In this document: in pieces, positions 46,530-55,063 of the stretch
Numbering within the stretch: position 1 is the first letter of the stretch
How the letters are laid out: the number at the start of each line of letters is the position of its first letter
DNA from: Candidatus Mesenet endosymbiont of Phosphuga atrata
Lineage (GTDB): Bacteria > Pseudomonadota > Alphaproteobacteria > Rickettsiales > Anaplasmataceae
Length of the DNA stretch: 64,000 bases
Direction of reading: 5' to 3'
Assembly (NCBI RefSeq): GCF_964020175.1
Contig: NZ_OZ026541.1
Coordinates: 868,001-932,000 of the forward strand
The notes under the pieces: model-generated
Told to the model about the DNA's origin: nothing
The model's database searches: none
The model's input: only the letters and a program-made list of their open reading frames with translations
Translations under genes and position numbers: made by a program

Positions 46530-48224
46530 TTATCCACCAATAGCAGGTGTGTTTTTTGCATGTTCTATGTTTGGATTTGTAAGTTTAGTTTGTGGCTTAT
46601 TTTCTTCAATGCTTGCTTTTTTCTCTTTTAAATTATACAACTCTTTTAAAACTTGATCAAAACTTGTATTTTTTTCTTCAGTAGTTTTGCTCTCTGTTGC
46701 AGTATCCTTTTTAGGATTAACTTGAGAAGTTATATCTCGTTCTTTTCCAGAAGTAAGTTTTACCTTCTTTAAATCATCCTCTGTAGGCATTGGTGGAGGA
46801 GTTGGAACATCACTACTTACAGTGCCATAAAAGATAGATTGCTTTGTTTCTTGTGCTTTAGATGCTTTATTTTTAACATCACTATTTTTAAACATAGCAA
46901 AAGGTTTTTTACTAGACATTGGTGATGGAGATGGTGAAGGAGTTGTTATCTTTTCAAGTTTTCTTTTAAATTCTTCTGGTATAATTAATTTTTTAGGTTC
47001 TTTGGTATCAAATTCCTTTGCTAACTCTTGAGTGCTACCCAATCCCGCAGATTTTACTTCTTCTTTAATGCGCATTTGCTTGATAATATTTTGAACTGGT
47101 TTTTTTTCCTCTTGAGCTTTGGCTTCAAACATTTGCGCTATACCTTTAACGCTACCTGCAGGTTGTAGTCCGTCTCTTCTAACATCAAGTTTATTTCTCA
47201 ACTCTTCAACTTTCTTGAAAGAAGACTCTCCTCTTGGTGGTACTGGTGGTGCAACTTTCTTCTGATTAGCAGCATTACTTAAAGCTCTTTCAATAACTTC
47301 TTTAGAAGGTTTTGTTGCAATTTTAGGTTTTTCACTAATTTGCGCTCTTTGTGGTTTAGGTAAATCATGTATTTGAAGATGCTGAGGAGCATTATGCACT
47401 ACCTGATATTCAACTTTTAATCCCTCAGCTGAAGATTTTTGTTGCCTTTTTAGCTGACGAACTTTTTCTGCAGATACATAATCCGATTCATCATAAGATT
47501 GAGATAATTTTTGCTGAGCGTTTTGTTGTTCTTGCTTAGGAAATATTTTTTCTATAGTAGCGTAATCAGGGTCAGGAGTAATATAAGCAGTGCTACTACT
47601 TTCGATACCTTTTCCATATGCACCCATTAAACTATTCAATTCATTATTAAAAGAATCAATTATTTTATGAAATTGACCTTTTAAACTATCCAGTTCCTCT
47701 TTTGGTTTACCCAGTTGTTCATTCTTTATTTCTTCAAATATCTTATTTATTACTTTTTTAAATAAAAATCTTAGCAATCTTATTACTGGACTTGCCTTTG
47801 ACTCCTTCTTAAGCCTTTCTTTAAATTTCTCTTTTAACTCTTCCGATTGTTTCTTTATCAGTTGAATTGATTGATCAACATCATTTGTGTTCTTTTGAAT
47901 TTCAGACGCCTGATTATTATTGCTTACAAATATATTTTTTAGAACTTTCATTGAGCTTACAACGTTAATATTTTCTTGTGTTGTTTTGCCTAGTACTCGA
48001 TTCTTTTCAAACAGCAGAACATCTTTTAATGCATCAAATCCTTTTTGATTTTCAAAAAAAGGTCTTATGTTTGGATAAGATTCTTTATACTGAGGTTCTT
48101 GCAATAGATTTTTAATATTTTCTAAATCTTGCTCTCTATTATTAGCCTCTTTAACAATTTTTTTAATTTCACTATCAATATTATCGTTAATAAAATTAGC
48201 TGGCTTTAGATTAATTTCAGTCAT
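46530..48224 (-). CDS. Proline-rich coiled-coil protein with SH3-ligand and YATI motifs
   Basis: This is a 564-residue hydrophilic protein of no recognised family. Residues 100-200 are helical and very lysine/glutamate-rich, with a coiled-coil look. YATIEKIF at Tyr221 and YVSAEK at Tyr249 lie in acidic context (PDPDYATI, DESDYVSA). PPVPPR at 326-331 fits a class II SH3 ligand, and a second proline cluster (PTPPPMPTEDD) lies near the C-terminus. Low-complexity SPSPSP also occurs. The composition and motifs suggest a secreted host-signalling mimic, by analogy with tyrosine-motif effectors such as AnkA; this is inference. GGGGA precedes the start. Confidence 0.75.
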   Translation of the reverse strand: MTEINLKPANFINDNIDSEIKKIVKEANNREQDLENIKNLLQEPQYKESYPNIRPFFENQKGFDALKDVLLFEKNRVLGKTTQENINVVSSMKVLKNIFVSNNNQASEIQKNTNDVDQSIQLIKKQSEELKEKFKERLKKESKASPVIRLLRFLFKKVINKIFEEIKNEQLGKPKEELDSLKGQFHKIIDSFNNELNSLMGAYGKGIESSSTAYITPDPDYATIEKIFPKQEQQNAQQKLSQSYDESDYVSAEKVRQLKRQQKSSAEGLKVEYQVVHNAPQHLQIHDLPKPQRAQISEKPKIATKPSKEVIERALSNAANQKKVAPPVPPRGESSFKKVEELRNKLDVRRDGLQPAGSVKGIAQMFEAKAQEEKKPVQNIIKQMRIKEEVKSAGLGSTQELAKEFDTKEPKKLIIPEEFKRKLEKITTPSPSPSPMSSKKPFAMFKNSDVKNKASKAQETKQSIFYGTVSSDVPTPPPMPTEDDLKKVKLTSGKERDITSQVNPKKDTATESKTTEEKNTSFDQVLKELYNLKEKKASIEENKPQTKLTNPNIEHAKNTPAIGG

Positions 48225-48450
48225 TTATTTCCCCATATAATTAATTTAAATATTAATTAATTATGTAAAGGAAATTATTAATTATTGGTTAATTTCATTG
48301 TATAAAAGATGGAATATTATTAAAGTTGGTATGTAATTTTACATGCTATATAGTGTGAAATACAGAATTATGTACTAAATCTTGCCTTTTACATTGTCAG
48401 CAACAGATGCTCTTTTATTTTAATATATCTGGTAAGATAATATGTTTATG

Positions 48451-48524
48451 CGGGAGTGACGAGGCTCGAACTCGCGACCTCAGGCTTGACAGGCCTGCGC
48501 TCTAACCAACTGAGCTACACCCCC
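48451..48524 (-). tRNA. tRNA-Asp(GTC)
   Basis: The minus strand folds with acceptor GGGGGTG/CACTCCC, D arm GCTC/GAGC, anticodon stem CAGGC/GCCTG with loop CTGTCAA giving GTC, and T arm GCGAG/CTCGT with TTCGAGC. CCA is not encoded after discriminator G. Confidence 0.95.
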
Positions 48525-48675
48525 TGCATTTCAGTTTTAGTAACAAATATATAAAAATTTGTCAATTCATTCTTAATGTTAGTATTAAAATATTGTAGAG
48601 CTTTTTTTTAAAAAATTCAGAAATATTTACAAACTTCAATTTTTTAATATAATTTTAATTTTTATAAGCAAAATT

Positions 48676-50097
48676 TTGATTAATCCTATTAGCTTAGAAA
48701 CACTAAACATCATTTCTATTTCAAATGAATTTAGTTCTATAGCTTTAAAGATCAATAGCCTTTTTCAATCCCTTTTATATATCAAAATATTTCACATTCC
48801 ATTTATAATTCTATGGGTAATATCAATAGGAGTATTTTGTACTGTTAGATTTAAGTTTGTAAACCTCAGCTTATTTAAACATGGTCTGCTTGTGTTACTT
48901 GGTAAGAATGAAAAACATAGTAGTGGGCAAATCACGCACTTTCAAGCATTTTTCACTGCAATATCTGCTACTGTTGGTCTTGGTACAATATCAGGTGTAG
49001 CAATAGCGATAAGTATTGGTCGACCTGGAGCTATTTTTTGGATGATCATAACAGGATTATTTGGTATGTCAGTGAAATTTGCTGAAGTAACATTGGGATT
49101 AAAATATCGCACAAATGAAGAAAGAGCTGGTGGGCCCTTTCAATATATGAAACATGGATTAGCAGAAATTGGCTTACCAAAACTGGGAACAGCAATAGCA
49201 CTTACTTATGCTATTCTTTTAATTATTGCAATGACTTGCGGTGGTATACCTTTTCAGGCTAATCAAGTAACAGCATTGTTTAATAACCTCTTTCAATACG
49301 ATAAAAGCTTTGTTGTTCCTTTGATATTATCTTTACTTGTATGGCTCGTTATCATGGGTGGAGTTAAACGCATTGCTAAAGTTGCAACAAGTCTAGCACC
49401 TGTTATGACTGTCTTATATATCATAGGGTGCATATTAATTATTTTTATGTATAGAGGTGCACTGGGCAGTGCCTTATATTCAATAGTATCTGGTCTTTTT
49501 GGTAAGACAGCTATAGGTGGTGGTGCCATTGGCAGCCTAATCGCTGGAGTAAGAAGATCAGTATTTGCCAACGAAGCTGGCACTGCAACAGCAGCAATTG
49601 CTCATTATGCTACACAAGAAAGTGAGCCAGTACGAGCAGGATGTGTAGCAATGATTGGACCATGTATCGATACAATAATAATTTCATTTTTAACTGGCAT
49701 TGTTATTTTGGTTACTGGTTTCACTGCACAGAATAACAACATAGAGGGCATAGTGTTAATCAAATCAATTTTTTCATCAATATCACCATTTTGGGGATAT
49801 GTAGTTTTTCCTTTTATCACACTATCATTTGCATTTTCAACCATAATAGCATATTCATATTATTGTGAGGTTGCCTGGGTTTATGTATTTAATAGTAGAA
49901 AAAGTATAACTCTATGCCACATTTTAATATTGATTCTGATATATATCAGTGGTTTATCGCAAAATGTTAAGTTGATTTCTTCTTTAGGGGATACTCTGTT
50001 TATGTGTCTTACCATTCCTAATGCAATTACAATTTACTTGCTAAGTAAAAAAGTAGGCAATCAATTAAATTCTTATATTCAGAAAGGGCTGTTATGA
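48676..50097 (+). CDS. Sodium:alanine/glycine symporter (AGCS family), copy 1
   Basis: The 473-residue frame begins with TTG (48676); no convincing ATG lies nearby, so the start is uncertain. Family strings are HFQAFFTAISATVGLGTISGVAIAI (N-terminal signature), GGPFQYMKHGL, and FANEAGTATAAIAHYATQESEPVRAG. About 10-11 helices are present. It imports small amino acids with sodium. It overlaps the next paralogue by 4 nt. Confidence 0.92.
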   Translation: MINPISLETLNIISISNEFSSIALKINSLFQSLLYIKIFHIPFIILWVISIGVFCTVRFKFVNLSLFKHGLLVLLGKNEKHSSGQITHFQAFFTAISATVGLGTISGVAIAISIGRPGAIFWMIITGLFGMSVKFAEVTLGLKYRTNEERAGGPFQYMKHGLAEIGLPKLGTAIALTYAILLIIAMTCGGIPFQANQVTALFNNLFQYDKSFVVPLILSLLVWLVIMGGVKRIAKVATSLAPVMTVLYIIGCILIIFMYRGALGSALYSIVSGLFGKTAIGGGAIGSLIAGVRRSVFANEAGTATAAIAHYATQESEPVRAGCVAMIGPCIDTIIISFLTGIVILVTGFTAQNNNIEGIVLIKSIFSSISPFWGYVVFPFITLSFAFSTIIAYSYYCEVAWVYVFNSRKSITLCHILILILIYISGLSQNVKLISSLGDTLFMCLTIPNAITIYLLSKKVGNQLNSYIQKGLL

Positions 50098-51557
50098 ACA
50101 AAATCTTCAACTTATTTATCACAATTCTTTGTTTATTTGCTAAAAATCTACATGCCTGTGAATTACATTTTAGCTATGATACAATTTTAGCTAAGATAAA
50201 TGATTTCATCAATACGGCACTATTTTTTAAAATATTTGGAATCCCATTTATAGTGTTAATATTATCCTTGGGTGCATTATTTTTTACTCTGCGTTTTAAG
50301 TTTATTAATATTAGGCTATTTAAACACGCATTTGCAATTCTTGTAGGAAAATACGATGAAGATCATCATGAGGGAGACATAAGTCACTTACAGGCATTTG
50401 CATCTGCGCTTTCAAGCACTGTGGGCTTAGGTACAGTTGCAGGGGTTGCTATAGCTATATCTCTTGGAGGACCAGGTGCAGTGCCATGGATGATGATTGC
50501 TGGTTTTTTTGGTATGTCACTTAAATTTTCAGAGGTAACTTTAGCATTTAAATATCGTACTAAAAACTATGATCAACTTTTTAGTGGCCCTTTTAAGTAT
50601 ATGAGATACGGCTTAGAAGAGATAGGTTTCAAAAAACTGGGAATAGTTCTTGCTTCAATTTATGCATGTCTTTTAATATTATCAGGACCGCTAGGTAGCG
50701 TAGCGTTTCAAACAAATCAAATGATCGCAATTATTTTAGGGAATTTTGATTTTATAGATAACAACATATGGTTATTTTCTTTAATTATCACTGCTTTACT
50801 CGGTCTTGTAATCATAGGTGGCATAGAGAGAATCGCAAAAGTTGCATCTTCACTTGTACCTGCAATGTCAATAATATACATTTTTAGTTGTGTTGTAATA
50901 ATCATATTTAATATTGACAAATTAGGTGATGCGTTTCTACTTATGTTTCATGGCATGCTTAATGCTAAATCTGTAGGTGGAGGAGCTGTTGGAGCCTTTG
51001 TCGCTGGTATTCGTCGTGCGATATTCGCCAGTGAAGCTGGTATGGGATCTGCAGCTATTACACACGCAGCAACAAAAGATGAAGAACCTGTAAGAGCAGG
51101 TTTTGTTGCAATGATAGAGCCATGTTTTGATACAATGTTAATCTGCTGTTTAACAGGGCTTATAATTGTCATAACAGGTGCATATCAGTATGCAGGGGAT
51201 GGGATACTTATGACTCGTAAAGCTTTTGAGACTGTATCTTGGTGGTTTCCTATACTTCTTACAATAGCCGCACCACTGTTTGCATTTTCTTCTGTTGTTG
51301 TCTTTGTATATTGTTGTGAGATGAGTTGGCTGTACTTATTTAACGCAAAGAGCCTAATTTTTTATCGCATTATTGTACTTGTGACAGCTTTTTTCTCTGG
51401 AATTTCAAAAAATATAATGAATATAGCAGGTATAGGAGATGCGCTGTTTATTTGCTCTGCCATCATTAACATGGTAGCGCTTTTGTTTTTAAGTAATAAA
51501 ATTAGTGATGAAGTTAAACTGTATCTGTCAAAATTAAAAAATCAAACTGCTAAATAG
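50094..51557 (+). CDS. Sodium:alanine/glycine symporter (AGCS family), copy 2
   Basis: This 487-residue paralogue of the preceding gene has a possible signal-like N-terminus (ATG 50094, LFITILCLFAKNLHA). Family strings are LQAFASALSSTVGLGTVAGVAIAI, SGPFKYMRYGL and FASEAGMGSAAITHAATKDEEPVRAG. The 4-nt ATGA overlap shows coupling. The copies have diverged in the substrate region, which hints at different amino-acid preferences. Confidence 0.93.
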   Translation: MNKIFNLFITILCLFAKNLHACELHFSYDTILAKINDFINTALFFKIFGIPFIVLILSLGALFFTLRFKFINIRLFKHAFAILVGKYDEDHHEGDISHLQAFASALSSTVGLGTVAGVAIAISLGGPGAVPWMMIAGFFGMSLKFSEVTLAFKYRTKNYDQLFSGPFKYMRYGLEEIGFKKLGIVLASIYACLLILSGPLGSVAFQTNQMIAIILGNFDFIDNNIWLFSLIITALLGLVIIGGIERIAKVASSLVPAMSIIYIFSCVVIIIFNIDKLGDAFLLMFHGMLNAKSVGGGAVGAFVAGIRRAIFASEAGMGSAAITHAATKDEEPVRAGFVAMIEPCFDTMLICCLTGLIIVITGAYQYAGDGILMTRKAFETVSWWFPILLTIAAPLFAFSSVVVFVYCCEMSWLYLFNAKSLIFYRIIVLVTAFFSGISKNIMNIAGIGDALFICSAIINMVALLFLSNKISDEVKLYLSKLKNQTAK

Positions 51558-51573
51558 TGTGTACTAATTTGCA

Positions 51574-53316
51574 ATGAAAAATAGTAAAGACACAACCTTT
51601 AGGATGTTGTTTCAATATATTAAGCCATACATTACGTATTTCGTATTAGCCTACGTTATAGCAATAACATCATCTTTAGCAATACTTACGCTTGGGCACG
51701 GTATACAAAATCTTATCGATTTATACTCTACACGTACTGGTTTGATGCTGATTAATAATACTGTGTTTTTTTTATGTATTATAGTATTAGTTATAGGGCT
51801 TTCCTCTTTTTTTAGATTATACTTAGCAGGATACGGAAGTGAAAAGGTTCTAGCAAAGATTAGATATGACCTTTATAGTCACATTATAAATCTGCCACCG
51901 AGTTTTTTTGAAGATATCAGTACTTCAGATATAACTTCTGCTTTAACAACTGACACAGTTGCACTTCAGCCTATACTTTCTGGTAGTATGCTAACAATAG
52001 TACGAAATTTTATTACGCTATTTGGCAGTGCTGTAATGTTATTCTACACTAGTTTTAAACTTACTGTATATACTATACTTATAATACCATTTATTCTACT
52101 TATTCTTACACTTCTTGGTAGAAAAACACGTACGCTATCACGTCTGGTACGTGATAATATCAGTAATATGGCCTCCTTCAGTGAGGAAACTTACTTGGGC
52201 ATAGTAACAATAAAGTCGTTCGTTAGTGAGGAAAATCAAAAAAGAAATTTTTTCAAATATGTGAATGAAATATTTAATTTATCTATAAAACTTACATGCT
52301 TTCGTGCATTGCTGGTTGCTTTGATCATCACTTTTGTTATAGGTTCAGTAGGATTAGTATTTTGGCTTGGAATTCATGAAGTGTTGCAAAACAACATGAC
52401 TTCTGGAGCTTTATCATCTTTTATATTCTATTCAGTACTTGCCACAAGTTCAGTAAATAGTATAGGTGATAATATCAATGACATACATAGAGCATTTGGT
52501 GTTGCTGAGCGTATTTTTGAACTTATGTCTACAAAAAGTAGTATTATTTCTTCTGCTCTTGCTACTAAGGTAACAGCAGTTTCAAAATGTATAGCTTTCA
52601 GTAACGTTACCTTTTGTTATTCATCTAAACAACAACCTGCTTTGAGTAATATATCATTTACTATCAATAAAGGAGAAACTGTTGCACTTGTGGGACCATC
52701 TGGCAGTGGGAAAAGCACCATTTTGAAACTTCTGTTGCGTTTTTATGATCCAAATGAAGGTAATATCACAATTGATGGTACTGATATAAGATCACTTACA
52801 ATGGAGAGTTTGCGTTCCTTATTTGGCCTAGTGCCACAGGATCATACAATATTTTCGTGCTCAATCATGGAGAATATACTTTACGGTAATCCAGACGCTA
52901 CTTACGAAGAGGTAAGACAAGCGGCAGTAAGTGCCTATGCATTAGAATTTATTGATAAACTACCTAAGAAGTTTGAGTCATTTGTTGGCAATAAGGGATT
53001 GAGATTATCTGAAGGACAAAAGCAGCGTATAGTAATAGCTAGAGCAATACTGAAAAATCCACAGGTGCTTATACTAGATGAAGCAACCTCTGCGCTTGAT
53101 TCAGAAAGCGAGCATTTAATTCAAAAAGCATTAGACAAGCTGATGACTAATAGAACTACTTTAGTTATAGCTCATCGTCTTTCCACAATACTTAGAGCTG
53201 ATAGAATTATTGTAATCAATGATGGTAAAATAGAAGAAGTAGGAACGCATAAGTTACTTATGGAGCAAGATGGATTGTATTCTAAGTTAGCAAAATTGCA
53301 GTTTCGTTATAGTTAA
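51574..53316 (+). CDS. ABC exporter, fused permease-ATPase (MsbA-like)
   Basis: The 580-residue half-transporter has six N-terminal membrane helices (about 15-305) and a nucleotide-binding domain. Walker A GPSGSGKST is at about 373, the Q-loop in LVPQDHTIF, the signature LSEGQKQR at about 477 and Walker B VLILDEATSALD at about 497. The H-loop is in VIAHRLSTI. It probably homodimerises to export a lipid, peptide or drug. It lies 16 bp after the symporter pair. Confidence 0.93.
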   Translation: MKNSKDTTFRMLFQYIKPYITYFVLAYVIAITSSLAILTLGHGIQNLIDLYSTRTGLMLINNTVFFLCIIVLVIGLSSFFRLYLAGYGSEKVLAKIRYDLYSHIINLPPSFFEDISTSDITSALTTDTVALQPILSGSMLTIVRNFITLFGSAVMLFYTSFKLTVYTILIIPFILLILTLLGRKTRTLSRLVRDNISNMASFSEETYLGIVTIKSFVSEENQKRNFFKYVNEIFNLSIKLTCFRALLVALIITFVIGSVGLVFWLGIHEVLQNNMTSGALSSFIFYSVLATSSVNSIGDNINDIHRAFGVAERIFELMSTKSSIISSALATKVTAVSKCIAFSNVTFCYSSKQQPALSNISFTINKGETVALVGPSGSGKSTILKLLLRFYDPNEGNITIDGTDIRSLTMESLRSLFGLVPQDHTIFSCSIMENILYGNPDATYEEVRQAAVSAYALEFIDKLPKKFESFVGNKGLRLSEGQKQRIVIARAILKNPQVLILDEATSALDSESEHLIQKALDKLMTNRTTLVIAHRLSTILRADRIIVINDGKIEEVGTHKLLMEQDGLYSKLAKLQFRYS

Positions 53317-53427
53317 TTTTCGTTTTTACTTTCATTACAAGTTGTAAAAAAATATTGAAAATGAATAATAGTCAAGTGTATTACTTTATGTTAAATACAA
53401 TGTAGAAAGTTATATTATGCTAAGTAA

Positions 53428-54165
53428 ATGAAGAGTTTAAGATTCATCGGTAAAGTAGTAGGAAAGGTCTTTCCTGCTAAGATAATAAGTACTTTTTTTG
53501 GCATGGGGTATCTGCCAATTTGGCAAGAACATTGGGCCTCTTTTTTAGCGTTAATTGTGTCTTATATATTACTTTATCTCTCATATGGGTCTTTTCTTCT
53601 ATCATATGATATTACCGGTATTGCGCTTGTAGCTGCAGTATTCTTTTTAAAACTTTCAATTGCCTTCTTTATCATTCAAACTATTGCAATCTTTGTTTTC
53701 CAAGTAAATGAGCCAGGTGCAAACAGTAATGAAAACATCATTATCCATATAGTATTAGCACAACTGCTTGTGGTAGCTCTTACAATGCCAGCAACGCTGG
53801 CAATATTTCATAGTATGGCTGGTCTTTATGATCAAATGTGTAAAAAAATGTTCATATGCCCCAAATGGATAAATTCTTTTACTTATTTTCTCATATTTTT
53901 TATGATTCCTTACCTATTTTTCAATATTATCGTCATGATGAAACCATGGCCAATTATTACAATACAACTTCACTATAATAATGTATTATCAATTACAGCA
54001 GAAGGAGCCATTTACATGCTTTATACAATAGTACTCATATACTTAGTAGCATGTATATTTTTTGACTTGACTATACATGACGCTAATATTTTTAATCGCT
54101 ATATTTTCAATAATATTAAAGCTTTAAGTGTTGATCTTTATGATATATCAAAAAAGCTTGTTTGA
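53428..54165 (+). CDS. PgpA-like membrane protein lacking acidic active-site residues
   Basis: The 245-residue protein has about six hydrophobic helices. It aligns in order with phosphatidylglycerophosphatase A: STFFGMGYLPIWQ with the GxGxxP region, NENIIIHIVLAQ in the place of the DEFIG-type motif, and LFFNIIVMMKPWPI, which matches FRILDMWKPWPI. A later segment (NNVLSITAEGAIY) replaces GIMIDDIVAG. The acidic pairs that should bind metal are Ile/His, Val and Thr/Ala here. It is therefore probably inactive as a phosphatase, or repurposed. The family call is by eye. Confidence 0.6.
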   Translation: MKSLRFIGKVVGKVFPAKIISTFFGMGYLPIWQEHWASFLALIVSYILLYLSYGSFLLSYDITGIALVAAVFFLKLSIAFFIIQTIAIFVFQVNEPGANSNENIIIHIVLAQLLVVALTMPATLAIFHSMAGLYDQMCKKMFICPKWINSFTYFLIFFMIPYLFFNIIVMMKPWPIITIQLHYNNVLSITAEGAIYMLYTIVLIYLVACIFFDLTIHDANIFNRYIFNNIKALSVDLYDISKKLV

Positions 54166-54211
54166 TATTAATTGTGTATGTATAAAATACATGTTTTAAA
54201 GACATATAATA

Positions 54212-55063
54212 GTGGATTTTCAAAATATTATTAACGCCTTGGGGGGTTATTGGCAAAAGTATGGTTGTCTAATCATTTGTCCTTATACTACAGAAATAGG
54301 TGCTGGAACTTTACATCCTGCAACAGTTATGTCTGTAATTGGTGATAAATCAGCAAAGATAGCGTATGTACAACCAGTTATTAGACCTGCCGATGGTCGT
54401 TATGGACAAAATCCAAATCGTCTATATCAACACCATCAATACCAAGTAATAATAAAACCTTCAGTGAATGATCTACAAGATCTGTACTTAAAGAGTTTGT
54501 TAGAACTTGGAATATCAACTAAAAGTTACGATATTAAATTTATCGAAGATGATTGGGAAAATCCAAGCATTGGTGCATGTGGCCTTGGTTGGGAAGTAAC
54601 GTGTAATGGAATGGAAATAACACAATTTACATACATCCAGCAAATTGGAGGAATAGACAGCAGTTCTATTGCTGGAGAAATTGCTTATGGCTTAGAACGC
54701 TTAGCAATGCACATACAAAAAGTAGATAACGTTTATGATATTAAATGGGATAACTCTGGTATAACTTATGGAGATATATTTAAACAAAGGGAATATGAGT
54801 TTTCTAAATTAGCTTTAGATTATTATGATACTGGGGTGTTAAATCAACAATTTTCAGATGCAGAGAAATTGTGTTTGTTTTTGATAGAAAATAATACGCC
54901 GATAGCTGCATATGATCAATGTATTAAAGCCAGCCACCTGCTTAACTTGCTTGATGCTAGAGGCTATTTAGGAGTGAATGAGCGTGCTGTATACATTGCA
55001 CGCGTGCGAGAACTTGCAAAATATTGTTGTAAATTGTATATGGATAATTCAAATGCTTCCTAA
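54212..55063 (+). CDS. glyQ: Glycyl-tRNA synthetase alpha subunit
   Basis: It starts at GTG 54212 and has 283 residues. The sequence is typical: ALGGYWQKYGCLI, ATVMSVIGDKSAKIAYVQP, RPADGRYGQNPNRLYQHHQYQVI and CGLGWEVTCNGMEITQFTYIQQ. It forms an alpha2beta2 enzyme with GlyS. Its 3' end overlaps glyS by 11 nt. Confidence 0.97.
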   Translation: MDFQNIINALGGYWQKYGCLIICPYTTEIGAGTLHPATVMSVIGDKSAKIAYVQPVIRPADGRYGQNPNRLYQHHQYQVIIKPSVNDLQDLYLKSLLELGISTKSYDIKFIEDDWENPSIGACGLGWEVTCNGMEITQFTYIQQIGGIDSSSIAGEIAYGLERLAMHIQKVDNVYDIKWDNSGITYGDIFKQREYEFSKLALDYYDTGVLNQQFSDAEKLCLFLIENNTPIAAYDQCIKASHLLNLLDARGYLGVNERAVYIARVRELAKYCCKLYMDNSNAS

